This document shows, one piece after another, positions 1 through 7,905 of a stretch of DNA of 28,670 nt. Positions within the stretch are counted from its first letter, which is position 1. Each line of letters starts with the position of its first letter. The position numbers were made by a program, and so were the translations under genes. The notes below the pieces were generated by a model. It saw only the letters and a program-made list of their open reading frames with translations, was not told the origin of the DNA and searched no databases. The DNA lies in the NCBI GenBank assembly GCA_946628045.1, contig CAMOVZ010000010.1:1-28670 (forward strand), read 5' to 3'. The stretch comes from an uncultured Caryophanales bacterium (GTDB lineage: Bacteria; Bacillota_I; Bacilli_A; RF39; UBA660).

Positions 1-620
1 TTTTTAACTGCAGTACGAATCATAACTAATGATTTCTTTGGACCAGGAACATTACCTTTAACTAAAATTACATTATTTTCTGTATCGATTGATACAATTT
101 CAAGATTTTGAACTGTTCTTTGAACATTACCCATTTGACCAGGCATTTTCTTTCCTTTAAGTACGTGCATTGGTAATAATGTACCTAAAGAACCAACACC
201 TCTATGGTATTGTGAACCGTGTCCTTTTGGACCGATTTTTTGATTGTGGCGTTTAATAACGCCTTGGAACCCTTTACCTTTTGAAGTTCCTGTAACATCA
301 ACTATTTCACCAGCTTCGAAAATGTCTACACCAATAGTTTGTCCTAATGTGTAATCATTAACATTAACTCCTCTGATTTCTCTTAAGAAGCGCTTAGGTG
401 TTGTGTTAGCTTTCTTTGTATGACCTATTTTAGCTTTGTTACTTAATGATTCTCTAATTGAATCAGTAGCAAGTTGAATAGCATCATAACCATCTTTTTC
501 AACTGTTTTGATTTGAGTAACTACGTTTGGTTCTACTTCAATAACAGTTACCGGAATTAATTTACCTTCTTTAGTAAATACTTGAGTCATTCCGATTTTC
601 TTACCTAAGATTCCTTTCAT
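1..620 (-). CDS. rplC: 50S ribosomal protein L3 (3' end cut by window edge)
   Basis: Translating the minus strand from the ATG at 620 gives a typical bacterial uL3: it opens with [15 protein letters not shown] and contains the glycine-rich [15 protein letters not shown] and [11 protein letters not shown] segments that reach into the peptidyl-transferase region of the 50S subunit. About 206 codons are present. The family is usually ~209 residues, so only the last few residues and the stop lie outside. A GGAGG ribosome-binding site precedes the start. It follows rpsJ by 21 bp and is the second gene of the S10 operon, expressed from the rpsJ promoter. Identification is by recognition of conserved segments. 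Confidence 0.97.
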   Translation of the reverse strand, partial: MKGILGKKIGMTQVFTKEGKLIPVTVIEVEPNVVTQIKTVEKDGYDAIQLATDSIRESLSNKAKIGHTKKANTTPKRFLREIRGVNVNDYTLGQTIGVDIFEAGEIVDVTGTSKGKGFQGVIKRHNQKIGPKGHGSQYHRGVGSLGTLLPMHVLKGKKMPGQMGNVQRTVQNLEIVSIDTENNVILVKGNVPGPKKSLVMIRTAVK

Positions 621-641
621 TTTAATTTTCCTCCATTATTT

Positions 642-953
642 TTACTTAGTTTTTATTTCGATATCTACTCCGCTTGGTAAATCTAAGTGAGCTAATGCAT
701 CAATAGTTTCCTTGCTTGGATTTTTGATATCAATAAGTCTTTTGTGTGTACGCATTTCGAATTGTTCACGTGAATCTTTATATTTGTGTACAGCTCTTAG
801 AATTGTGAACTTTTCAATTTCAGTTGGTAGTGGTACTGGACCAGAAACTTTTCCACCTGAACGATTAACAGTTTCAACAATTTTCTTTGCTGCATTATCT
901 AAAATTCTGTGATCATATGCTTTAATTCTGATACGAATCTTTTCTGTTGACAT
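642..953 (-). CDS. rpsJ: 30S ribosomal protein S10, first gene of the S10 operon
   Basis: The 103-residue product is a full-length uS10 (family about 102 residues). It begins [18 protein letters not shown] and contains the [25 protein letters not shown] hairpin region, whose H-K-D-S-R-E-Q-F-E motif is diagnostic. S10 sits in the 30S head; its long loop contacts S3 and S14, and S10 also takes part in NusB/Nus-factor antitermination. The start is preceded by GAGAGGAGG at optimal distance. It is the first gene of the cluster, with rplC 21 bp downstream, and is preceded by a leader of about 115 nt and a good promoter. Confidence 0.98.
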   Translation of the reverse strand: MSTEKIRIRIKAYDHRILDNAAKKIVETVNRSGGKVSGPVPLPTEIEKFTILRAVHKYKDSREQFEMRTHKRLIDIKNPSKETIDALAHLDLPSGVDIEIKTK

Positions 954-1070
954 TTAAAATCCTCCTCTCGCCTATATCTAGTATAGACTTGCTCCGAACG
1001 AATAACCCGATAACCAATTAGCAACTCTTCCTGGTGTATCGACAACCTCGCACATCTAAGCAGTCACACG
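954..1070 (-). promoter_or_regulatory. S10 operon 5' leader
   Basis: About 115 nt separate the inferred transcription start from rpsJ. The leader is clearly richer in G and C than neighbouring intergenic DNA. A CTATA/TATAG hairpin (972-986) lies just upstream of the ribosome-binding site, and a GTG-CGA / TCG...CAC helix is possible further upstream (about 1035-1055). Many bacteria use such leaders for autogenous control of ribosomal operons. I cannot assign this one to a named leader family from the sequence alone. Confidence 0.5.
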
Positions 1071-1076
1071 TATTTA

Positions 1077-1104
1077 ATTATATCACAATAATAAATAAAT
1101 GCAA
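1077..1104 (-). promoter_or_regulatory. promoter of the S10 operon
   Basis: On the minus strand TTGCAT (1104-1099) and TATAAT (1082-1077) are 16 bp apart, and the -10 box is extended by an upstream TG (TGATATAAT). This is the strongest promoter match in the gap between the polymerase and rpsJ and would start transcription near 1070. Confidence 0.75.
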
Positions 1105-1136
1105 CACTTTTTTTAATTTTTTTCTTATATATCAAC

Positions 1137-1160
1137 AAAAAAGTAGATTCTTACATCTAC
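1137..1160 (-). terminator. intrinsic terminator of the Y-family polymerase gene
   Basis: The minus-strand stem GTAGAT / ATCTAC with a 6-nt loop (arms 1155-1160 and 1143-1148) is followed by six T. The TAG stop codon of the polymerase gene lies inside the stem. Confidence 0.8.
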
Positions 1161-2374
1161 TTTCTTTTATCTATTTTAGGTTTACTTATTAATTTTAATG
1201 ATGCTGGTTTTATTAAAGATTTTCCAAATTTATTATTAATATTGTCTATTGTTTTTTGAATATTATCTTCTTTTTCTTCATATTCTTGTTCATCAAATAT
1301 TGATATTTGTTCATCTTTTGTAGTTGTTAGATTAGCAAGTCTTGCTCCTATTAGTCTTATTTCATCTTCTTTATAGTTATTATCAAATACTTCATAAATC
1401 TTTTTTAATATTTCTTTTGTATTATTAGTTGGTTTATCTAAAGTAGCTTGGGCACTATAACTCATAAAGTTACTATTTTTAAATATTACGGCTACCGTTT
1501 TAGTAAATAATTTTTTACTTCTTAATTCTCTTGTTATTTCTTCTGTTTGTCTAAATAATATTTCTTTTAGTTTATCAGGAGATGTTGTATTAAATGGTAG
1601 TGTTTCAGATACACTTATACTTTGATTCTTACTAGTTTTAACTTCCACTTTATCATCATCTAATCCTCTACTAGCATTATATAAATATTTTCCTTGAGAT
1701 TTAAAATGTCTTTCTAAAAATTTTAAGTCTTTTTTAGCTAAATCTCCTATTGTATAAATACTAAGTTTATTTAATTCACTTTTAGTGCTTTTTCCACACA
1801 TGAATAAATCTCCTACATCAAGAGGCCATAATTTAGATACTATTTCATCTTTATATAGAGTATGTACTTTATCTGGTTTTTCAAAGTCACTGGCCATTTT
1901 AGCACATAGTTTATTATTTCCTATACCAACGTTTACAGTGTATCCAAATTTTTCTTTTACTTCATCCTTTATCTTATAAGCTAGTTTTTCTAGATCCTTA
2001 TATATATAAGTCATTCCACTCATATCTAGGAAACATTCATCTACTGAATACTGTTCTAGATGAGGAGAATACTGTGATAAATAATTCATTAATTCACGAG
2101 ATCTTTCATAATAATATTTATATTGTGGCGGATACACTTCTAAATCAGGACATTTCTTTTTAGCCATATATATAGGTTCAGCTGATTTTACTCCTAGTTT
2201 TTTAGCCACTGGAGATTTAGCTAGAACTATGCCATGTCTTGAGTGTTCATCTCCGCCTATTACTGAAGGTATTTTCCTTATATCTTTATTAAATCCGTTA
2301 TTAAGTAAGTAAACTGCAGTCCATGAAAGAAATGCATTATTAACATCTATATGAAATACTACTCTATCTTTCAT
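1157..2374 (-). CDS. Y-family DNA polymerase (DinB/UmuC-like)
   Basis: This is a 405-residue translesion polymerase counted from the ATG at 2374. A TTG at 2377 would extend it by one codon but lies too close to the GAGGTGG ribosome-binding site. The palm opens with HIDVNNAF: D10 matches the first metal-binding aspartate and F15 the steric gate that excludes ribonucleotides. YSVDECFLD supplies the second carboxylate pair (D112-E113). A helix-hairpin-helix-like region and a little-finger domain follow, and the basic tail is typical. The HIDVNNAFLSW opening resembles a clostridial/bacillar subgroup often labelled DNA polymerase IV, so I give no gene symbol. A LexA-like box in its promoter fits an SOS role in damage tolerance. 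It is monocistronic. Confidence 0.9.
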   Translation of the reverse strand: MKDRVVFHIDVNNAFLSWTAVYLLNNGFNKDIRKIPSVIGGDEHSRHGIVLAKSPVAKKLGVKSAEPIYMAKKKCPDLEVYPPQYKYYYERSRELMNYLSQYSPHLEQYSVDECFLDMSGMTYIYKDLEKLAYKIKDEVKEKFGYTVNVGIGNNKLCAKMASDFEKPDKVHTLYKDEIVSKLWPLDVGDLFMCGKSTKSELNKLSIYTIGDLAKKDLKFLERHFKSQGKYLYNASRGLDDDKVEVKTSKNQSISVSETLPFNTTSPDKLKEILFRQTEEITRELRSKKLFTKTVAVIFKNSNFMSYSAQATLDKPTNNTKEILKKIYEVFDNNYKEDEIRLIGARLANLTTTKDEQISIFDEQEYEEKEDNIQKTIDNINNKFGKSLIKPASLKLISKPKIDKRK

Positions 2375-2391
2375 CAAACCACCTCAAACTA

Positions 2392-2420
2392 ATTATAGAA
2401 CATATGCACGAATTATTCAA
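2392..2420 (-). promoter_or_regulatory. polymerase promoter with embedded LexA (SOS) box-like site
   Basis: TTGAAT (2420-2415) and TATAAT (2397-2392) are exactly 17 bp apart on the minus strand. The spacer and -10 edge contain AGAACATATGCACG (plus strand, 2397-2410). This matches the Bacillus LexA/DinR core GAAC-N4-GTTC with one perfect half-site and a half-matching second (GCAC). A repressor here would block this promoter directly. Confidence 0.6.
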
Positions 2421-2501
2421 ATTATTTCTATGTACACTTTCAGTTTACATATATTTTTATTGTTTTATTTCATAATATTATTAACAGTTTTGGAGGTATT
2501 T

Positions 2502-2753
2502 ATGAATAAATATGAATTAAATATATATGAACAAATTTCTAAAAATATTAAGAAGTATAGAAACTTAGCTGGTATTACTCAAGCAGAGTTAGCAGAACGA
2601 GTTGGTGTTAGTCATGAATTTATTCGAAGAAACGAATCTAGAAAAGGTAAAAAATCTTTTTCAGTAGATACAGTATGGAAAATATCTGTTGCATTAGATA
2701 TTGATCCTGGTAAATTATTTGAAATAGACATGGATGAATTAATTAATCAATAA
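2502..2753 (+). CDS. small XRE-family helix-turn-helix regulator
   Basis: This 83-residue protein is essentially a single Cro/C1-type DNA-binding domain. ISKNIKKYRNLAGITQAELAERVGVSHEFIRRNES holds helices 1-4 with the recognition helix around SHEFIRR, and the rest (VDTVWKISVALDIDPGKLFEIDM) is the usual helix-5 dimer region. I chose the internal ATG at 2502 because TTTTGGAGG precedes it directly; the longer frame from 2430 would add a hydrophobic stretch with no ribosome-binding site. It is divergent from the polymerase gene and its target is unknown. Proteins of this size often repress their own or a neighbouring gene. Confidence 0.85.
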   Translation: MNKYELNIYEQISKNIKKYRNLAGITQAELAERVGVSHEFIRRNESRKGKKSFSVDTVWKISVALDIDPGKLFEIDMDELINQ

Positions 2754-2779
2754 AAAAAGGACTAAGTCCTTTTTATTTT
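2752..2779. terminator. bidirectional intrinsic terminator
   Basis: AAAAAGGAC / GTCCTTTTT with a 3-nt TAA loop (stem 2754-2774) has A-runs on one side and T-runs on the other. It can terminate both the XRE gene (plus) and the convergent ATPase gene (minus), whose stop codon lies within it. Confidence 0.85.
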
Positions 2780-4047
2780 GTATCATTTAGACAGAATATA
2801 GAATATATTGGGATATATCTTATATCTTTTTTTGTTGAAAAATTATTTTCAGTTATTCTATATGCACTAGTTACAGTGAATTTTTTCATAAATACTGCAA
2901 GTGATTTTGCTTTAGAGTTTGTTTTTGTAGTTAATTCTATTGGTATTATTTGACCATTTCTATTTTGAATTACAAAGTTAACTTCAGCTTTTCCTTCTGA
3001 TTGATAATAATATAGAGAATATCCTGCATCCGATAATGTTTTAGCTATATGATTCTCATATAATATTTCTTTTAAGTTTTCATCTGTTAATAATTTCTTT
3101 TTAGTTAGATGCATTGCAGTAAATAATAATCCTTCATCTACATAGAATAATTTGAAACTATCTATTTCTTTACAACTACTTAAAGGTGATTTTACATCTT
3201 TTATTTTAAAACTTCTATATATTAATTGATTATTAACTAAATAATTAATAGTGCTTTCATATTCTTTTGCTCTTTTACCAGCACCCATTAATCCATATTG
3301 GAATTTTTTGTTTTCTTTTTGTAATTGAGAAGGGATTGAATCTATTACTTCTATTCCTCTAGGTATATCTATTAAATTATGGTTTAGTGATATTTCATTT
3401 TTATAAACATTTATTATTTTTTGTTTTATTGAATCTAAGATATATTCATCTTTTTCATTTAAAGATTTTTCTATTACTTCAGGTAATCCTCCTGTAGTTA
3501 GATATTCTTCAAATAGTTCTAATGCAACTTTATGAAATGGATTTGTTTTTCTTTTAGTAAATGATTCTCTTATTAAGTCTGCTAAGCTTTTTTCATCTTT
3601 AGCCCATAAGTATTCTTCAAAGTCCATTCCAAACATTGCCTTAAATTGAAGTTCTTCTCCTTTATATTCATTTAATTTATCTTTAGTAGTAATAATGGCT
3701 ATAATATGATATTTACTATGTTCACTACCAAAAATTTTAAGTCCTTTAATAATATCTATATCATTAATATTATCTAATATTATTAAAGTATCTTCTTTAA
3801 GAATAGTTTCTCCTGTTATTAATGATAATTTTAATATTATTTTTTCACTTGATCTTTCTTTTTCAAATAATTCTTTTATTTCTTTATTATTTTGAGTGTT
3901 TATATATACAGTATTTTTATATTCTTTTTTACCAAACGATAAACTTGAATATGTCTTACCTATTTGTTTAGCCCCATATACTATTAATGGTTTTCTAATT
4001 ATATCTTTTTTCCATTTTTGAAAGTATAAATCTATTTTTCGTTCCAT
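2773..4047 (-). CDS. AAA_14/DUF4143-type ATPase with degenerate catalytic motifs
   Basis: The 424-residue protein has the layout of the widespread DUF4143 ATPases: an N-terminal AAA_14 P-loop domain, a winged-helix middle and a C-terminal PD-(D/E)XK-like DUF4143 domain. Walker A is intact (GAKQIGKT, 25-32). The Walker B equivalent reads LIILDN (88-93), with Asn where these proteins normally have the catalytic Glu (LDE). In the C-terminal domain the usual EVDF and PIEVK residues are EVNF (355-358) and PIELT (369-373). Both active sites therefore look impaired, although the frame is open and a good promoter precedes it. Family roles are unclear; mobile-element or defence links have been proposed. 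This copy may bind ATP without hydrolysing it, or be decaying. Confidence 0.85.
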   Translation of the reverse strand: MERKIDLYFQKWKKDIIRKPLIVYGAKQIGKTYSSLSFGKKEYKNTVYINTQNNKEIKELFEKERSSEKIILKLSLITGETILKEDTLIILDNINDIDIIKGLKIFGSEHSKYHIIAIITTKDKLNEYKGEELQFKAMFGMDFEEYLWAKDEKSLADLIRESFTKRKTNPFHKVALELFEEYLTTGGLPEVIEKSLNEKDEYILDSIKQKIINVYKNEISLNHNLIDIPRGIEVIDSIPSQLQKENKKFQYGLMGAGKRAKEYESTINYLVNNQLIYRSFKIKDVKSPLSSCKEIDSFKLFYVDEGLLFTAMHLTKKKLLTDENLKEILYENHIAKTLSDAGYSLYYYQSEGKAEVNFVIQNRNGQIIPIELTTKTNSKAKSLAVFMKKFTVTSAYRITENNFSTKKDIRYIPIYSIFCLNDTK

Positions 4048-4080
4048 TTACTGTATCCTCCTCACATATTTTCTAAAATA

Positions 4081-4109
4081 AGTATACTTTTTATTTAAAA
4101 AAAAGTCAA
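4081..4109 (-). promoter_or_regulatory. promoter of the AAA/DUF4143 gene
   Basis: On the minus strand TTGACT (4109-4104) and TATACT (4086-4081) are 17 bp apart, giving a short leader to the GAGGAGG site of the ATPase gene. The -35 box is next to the T-run of the spo0A terminator. Confidence 0.75.
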
Positions 4110-4140
4110 ATAAAAACCTTTAGTTTGTAATTAAAGGTTT
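4110..4140 (-). terminator. intrinsic terminator of spo0A
   Basis: The minus-strand stem AACCTTTA / TAAAGGTT (arms 4132-4139 and 4115-4122) has a 9-nt loop and is followed by TTTTATTT. The spo0A stop codon lies in the stem. Confidence 0.75.
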
Positions 4141-4893
4141 ATTATAATCTAATCTCATTTTATCTGCGATAGTAACAATGAACTCTGAATTTGTAGGTTT
4201 AGCTTTATCTATATCTACACTATGTCCAAATATATCTTCCATTAAATCCCAATTACCTCTATTCCAACTTACTTCTATTGCATGACGTATAGCTCGTTCT
4301 ACACGAGATACTGTTGAATTAAATTTTTTGGCAATTTCTGGATATAATTCTTTAGTAATACCTCCTGCGATATCAGGTCTTTTATAAACTAATGTTATTC
4401 CTTCTCTTATATATTGATATCCTTTTATATGAGATGGAACACCCAATTCATGAAGTGTCTTTGTAATTGTGATTTGTAGATTATTATGAATTAAATCAAT
4501 AGATTCAGATATTGTGTTTTTTCTAGATAATGATTTTACTTTATTTTCTAAATCTATTAGATTAAAAGGCTTAAGCATAAAGTAACTTGCTCCTAAAGAT
4601 GCTACTTTACTAATCATTTCTTGCGCGTTGTATGCTGTTAATACAATTACTTTTTTATCTATTTCATGTTTATTTAGATATTCTAGTACTGCAATACCAT
4701 CTTTATTAGGCATTATTATGTCTAATAATATTACATCAAATTCATTTTTCTTTTCTTTAATCAGAGAAATACCTTCTTCTCCATCATGTGCTTCTAATAC
4801 TACTTCAACTTCTTTTGTATTATTAAAATATTTTTTAATGATACTAACTAAGTTTTCGTCATCATCGATGACTAATAGTCGTGTGTTGTTCAT
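4120..4893 (-). CDS. spo0A: sporulation master response regulator Spo0A
   Basis: The 257-residue protein matches full-length Spo0A. Its receiver domain (1-120) has the acidic pocket DDD (10-12), phospho-acceptor D58 in LLDIIMP, T86 and K108 (LKP). The C-terminal DNA-binding domain carries Spo0A hallmarks: [15 protein letters not shown] recognition helix, WNRGN, and [17 protein letters not shown]. In sporulators, phosphorylated Spo0A binds TGTCGAA boxes and commits the cell to sporulation or stationary phase. All conserved residues are present, so it is probably functional. It is monocistronic here, between terminators, and not next to spoIVB/recN as in many Firmicutes. Candidate 0A boxes lie upstream. 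Whether the organism sporulates cannot be judged from one gene. Confidence 0.96.
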   Translation of the reverse strand: MNNTRLLVIDDDENLVSIIKKYFNNTKEVEVVLEAHDGEEGISLIKEKKNEFDVILLDIIMPNKDGIAVLEYLNKHEIDKKVIVLTAYNAQEMISKVASLGASYFMLKPFNLIDLENKVKSLSRKNTISESIDLIHNNLQITITKTLHELGVPSHIKGYQYIREGITLVYKRPDIAGGITKELYPEIAKKFNSTVSRVERAIRHAIEVSWNRGNWDLMEDIFGHSVDIDKAKPTNSEFIVTIADKMRLDYNKPLITN

Positions 4894-4918
4894 TTTTTCT
4901 CCTCTCTATTTACCACGC

Positions 4919-4953
4919 ATTATAATTATATAATATGTCGATAATTTAGGAAA
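4919..4953 (-). promoter_or_regulatory. spo0A promoter region with candidate 0A box
   Basis: Two tandem minus-strand TATAAT hexamers (4924-4919 and 4930-4925) precede spo0A. A TTTCCT sits 17 bp upstream of the second. Plus-strand TGTCGAT (4936-4942), one mismatch from the 0A-box core TGTCGAA, lies in the spacer, so Spo0A binding could act on its own promoter. Confidence 0.45.
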
Positions 4954-4956
4954 GAT

Positions 4957-4987
4957 AAAAAAAGGACAAGTTTTGTCGAACGTGTCC
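4957..4987 (-). terminator. tpiA terminator whose loop contains a perfect 0A-box core
   Basis: On the minus strand GGACA and GTT pair with AAC and TGTCC around one mismatch, followed by seven T; this ends the tpiA transcript. The plus strand of the loop and stem reads TTTTGTCGAA (4971-4980), an exact match to the Spo0A box core, about 80 bp upstream of spo0A. Confidence 0.65.
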
Positions 4988-4998
4988 AATATTGTATA

Positions 4999-5676
4999 TT
5001 AATTTAATTTATCTAAGAATATTTGTAGTTTATCAGGTTTTAGACTTAATCCTCCTAATAAATATCCATCTATTAAATTTATTTGTTTTAAAGTATCTAT
5101 ATTATCATTATTAGCGCTTCCTCCATATAATACTTTATTATTAGGAAACATACTCTTAATGTATTTAAATACTTCTTCTATTTCTTCATTTGTTGGGATA
5201 ATACCAGTTCCTATAGACCATATAGGTTCATAAGCTATTATTACATTAGAATTATTATCTAATATACTTAATTCTTCTTTTAATACTTCTTTATATGTAT
5301 TATTTTCTCTTTGTTCTTTTGACTCTCCTATACATAGTATTGGAGTTATATTATTTTCTTCTAATTTCTTTATTTTTTCTTTTATTTCTTCATTTGTTTC
5401 TTTTTGATAATTTCTTCTTTCAGAATGACCTACTATAGCATACTTAACATTAAAACTTTTTAACTCTTTTGCAGATATTTCCCCAGTATAAGCTCCATTA
5501 TCATTTATACTTACATTTTGTGATCCTATAGGAATTTCTATATTTACTAGTGGAATATTTAAAAATGTAGGACATAAAATTAAATCACTTTGTGTTTTAA
5601 TATTTTTTAAATTTTCTAAATAATTAATAAATTCTTCTTTGTCTAAATTACTTTTATTGTTTAGTGCTACTATCAT
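4999..5676 (-). CDS. tpiA: triosephosphate isomerase, short form
   Basis: It interconverts dihydroxyacetone phosphate and glyceraldehyde 3-phosphate. Catalytic residues are visible: N6 and K8 (LNNK, where most have NWK), H84 in AIVGHSERR and E150 in AYEPIWSIGTG, whose following residues form mobile loop 6. YGGSAN near the end binds phosphate. At 225 residues it is shorter than the usual ~250, through small deletions spread over the barrel rather than a truncation. The ATG follows AAAGGAGAAG and lies inside the end of the glycosyltransferase gene (23 bp overlap), so translation is probably coupled. It is the last gene of the pgk operon, with a terminator after it. Confidence 0.93.
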   Translation of the reverse strand: MIVALNNKSNLDKEEFINYLENLKNIKTQSDLILCPTFLNIPLVNIEIPIGSQNVSINDNGAYTGEISAKELKSFNVKYAIVGHSERRNYQKETNEEIKEKIKKLEENNITPILCIGESKEQRENNTYKEVLKEELSILDNNSNVIIAYEPIWSIGTGIIPTNEEIEEVFKYIKSMFPNNKVLYGGSANNDNIDTLKQINLIDGYLLGGLSLKPDKLQIFLDKLN

Positions 5677-6907
5677 TGAACTTCTCCTTTATACTTTTAG
5701 CTATTTTAGATACTATACCAAATCTATTTTCTTTTTTCTTTTCATTTATAGCTCTTTTATATACTCCAAGTACTCTTTCTGCATAAAATTTAGTACTATA
5801 TGTTTCTGATTGTATTCTTGCTTGTCTATTTAATCTTTCTAATTCTTTCTTATTATTATATAACCTTTCTATTTGTTTTATATATTCTTCTTGAGTTTCA
5901 AAGAATACACCATTTAAATCATCAGTAACCATACTTTGGAAAGCTTCATCCTTCATACATACAGGGCATACATTAGAAGCCATAGCTTCTATTACTGTTA
6001 GGCCTTGTGTTTCTGTTTTTGAGGCTGTGACAAAAAGATTGGCTATATGATAATAGTATGGGATATCAGTCCATTTTGCTTTACCTGTAAATATGATATT
6101 TTTACTTAAACCTAGTTTTTTAGCATATTCAATATACTTATCTTTATCAGGTCCATCTCCTACTATTATTAATTTCATATTCTTATGTTTTTTTATTAAC
6201 TCTTTATGTGCTTCTAGTAAAAATTCAACATTTTTTTCTTCAGCTAATCTTCCTACAAATAATAAATTAAAGTCTTTTTTATCTATATTTAAATTTTTCT
6301 TTAAATCATTGACGTTTTTTATATCTATATTTTCTTTAAAGAATCTTTCTACATCTATTCCTGTAGGAATTATATTAATATTTTTTTCAAATTTATATTT
6401 TTCTTTAAATAGTTTATATATCTTGGTAGTTGGTACTATAAGTTCAGTAGCTGTGGTATCACAATAGAATTTAGTTAAATACTCTACTAATTTTTTACTT
6501 GATTTATCAAAATATCCTTTAGTTATATAGTATATATAATCTTCATACATAGTATGGTATGTATGGACAAGTGGAATATTATATTGTTTTGATAGAATAC
6601 GGGCAAATGTACCTATAGCGAATTCTGTTTGAGAATGTATTACATCTAATTTCCAACTTTTAATTTTATTAACTGCTCTTACTGGATATACACTAGTAAA
6701 TCTAGAATCATATATTCCTGTAGGAATACCTGGTATTCTTAATATTCTTTCTTTTTCATCATATTCATATTTAAAACTTTCTAGATTTGCTGTTACTACA
6801 TATACTTCATGGCCTAGTGCTTCTAATCCTTTTTTTAGCATAACTTCACTAGTTACTAATCCACTTATATATGGCGTATATGTTTCTGAAAATATACCTA
6901 TTCTCAT
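5654..6907 (-). CDS. GT4 glycosyltransferase, probable diacylglycerol glucosyltransferase
   Basis: This 417-residue GT-B fold enzyme starts MRIGIFSETYTPYISGL, the usual acceptor-side loop. It contains HSQTEFAIG and HTYHTMYEDYIYYI, segments I associate with Firmicute 1,2-diacylglycerol 3-glucosyltransferases that make the glycolipid anchor of lipoteichoic acid. The donor site has FVGRLAEEKN and the EX7E motif in SKTETQGLTVIEAMAS. It probably transfers glucose from UDP-glucose to diacylglycerol on the inner membrane face. The start overlaps the flippase-like gene by ATGA and the end overlaps tpiA. The family is secure; the exact acceptor is inferred. Confidence 0.85.
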   Translation of the reverse strand: MRIGIFSETYTPYISGLVTSEVMLKKGLEALGHEVYVVTANLESFKYEYDEKERILRIPGIPTGIYDSRFTSVYPVRAVNKIKSWKLDVIHSQTEFAIGTFARILSKQYNIPLVHTYHTMYEDYIYYITKGYFDKSSKKLVEYLTKFYCDTTATELIVPTTKIYKLFKEKYKFEKNINIIPTGIDVERFFKENIDIKNVNDLKKNLNIDKKDFNLLFVGRLAEEKNVEFLLEAHKELIKKHKNMKLIIVGDGPDKDKYIEYAKKLGLSKNIIFTGKAKWTDIPYYYHIANLFVTASKTETQGLTVIEAMASNVCPVCMKDEAFQSMVTDDLNGVFFETQEEYIKQIERLYNNKKELERLNRQARIQSETYSTKFYAERVLGVYKRAINEKKKENRFGIVSKIAKSIKEKFNDSSTKQ

Positions 6908-7905
6908 TTAGTCACCTTCTTTTCAAAATTGAATACAATAGCTCCTATAATTACTCCGACATAATAAGTTATAAATCTCCATAATAGAAGTACAGCAGAT
7001 AATTTAGATGCTACTATAAAGTTTCCAAAGAATCTTCCAAATCCATATTCAATACCACCACTAGCACCTGGGATTGGAACAAATCCACCTATTATATATA
7101 CATATGCTGAAGCTGTTATTGTATTGTTAATAGTTAAACTAGTAAAATCTCCCATACTATATAGTATAAACATCGGTACTATATATAAACATAATAAGCT
7201 AACTATATTTAATAATACTCCACCTATAAATAATTTTTTTCTTTTTCTTAATTCTTTGAATCCTTCATGATAGTCAGAAAATTTTTGTTTAATATCTTCT
7301 TCATCAACTTTTATTTTTAATTTTTTCATTATTTTTATACTAATACTACTTAATTTATTAGTTACTCTTTTGCTTCGAGATATTAATACTAATACTACTA
7401 CTACAAATACATTAATAATAAATCCTAATAGTACTAATATTTGAAGTATTCTTACTTTTGGAAATATAGGAAATAAAAAATTATTTACTACTGCGATAGT
7501 TCCACATATTACCAAAGCTATTTGATAGAAAATAAAACTTTGTATTGTTTGGTTTGTTGCTTTTGCTATAGGTATATCGTGTTCCATTAACATATATACT
7601 TCCATTGGTTGTCCACCTGTAGAAAATGGTGTTACTCCGTTAAAAAATTGGGTAATTATATTATGTTTTATTGCTTCTTTTAAAGTTAGACGTTTTTTAT
7701 CATTAGTTATTTTATAATTAACAAAACCTTTTATTACTATGAATAGTGCATAAAAAAGAAATGCCAATAAAAGATATTTGATATCTATTTTAATTAATAT
7801 ATCAATTATATCTTTAAAGTCATCTTTTAGTAGTATATAAAGTACTATGATAGTTATAATTAATAAAAAAATTGTATTTTTCTTTATGTTTTTAATTATA
7901 CTCAT
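6904..7905 (-). CDS. MprF/YbhN-type (LPG synthase TM region) membrane protein
   Basis: The 333-residue integral membrane protein has about 8 hydrophobic helices and matches the PF03706 pattern: an N-terminal KDDFKDIIDIL segment, NFVN/KITN loop, FNGVTPFSTGGQPMEVYML and the late GGFVPIPGASGGIEYGF motif. The family includes the flippase half of MprF and YbhN/AglD-like proteins. There is no C-terminal aminoacyl-transferase domain, so it cannot make lysyl-PG itself. Next to a diacylglycerol glucosyltransferase, a role in moving glycolipid or lipid across the membrane is a reasonable inference. It ends with TGA in an ATGA overlap with the next gene, one of two clear uses of TGA as a stop here. Confidence 0.85.
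   Translation of the reverse strand: MSIIKNIKKNTIFLLIITIIVLYILLKDDFKDIIDILIKIDIKYLLLAFLFYALFIVIKGFVNYKITNDKKRLTLKEAIKHNIITQFFNGVTPFSTGGQPMEVYMLMEHDIPIAKATNQTIQSFIFYQIALVICGTIAVVNNFLFPIFPKVRILQILVLLGFIINVFVVVVLVLISRSKRVTNKLSSISIKIMKKLKIKVDEEDIKQKFSDYHEGFKELRKRKKLFIGGVLLNIVSLLCLYIVPMFILYSMGDFTSLTINNTITASAYVYIIGGFVPIPGASGGIEYGFGRFFGNFIVASKLSAVLLLWRFITYYVGVIIGAIVFNFEKKVTK

Noticed and set aside
2430..2501. Longer 107-residue form of the XRE regulator with an N-terminal hydrophobic segment
   Set aside because: There is no ribosome-binding site before 2430, whereas TTTTGGAGG lies directly before the ATG at 2502, where the conserved domain begins.
6904..6907. Mycoplasma-type genetic code (TGA as Trp)
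   Set aside because: Trp is encoded by TGG, and TGA ends ftsE and the MprF-like gene, each in an ATGA overlap with the next start, so the standard code fits.
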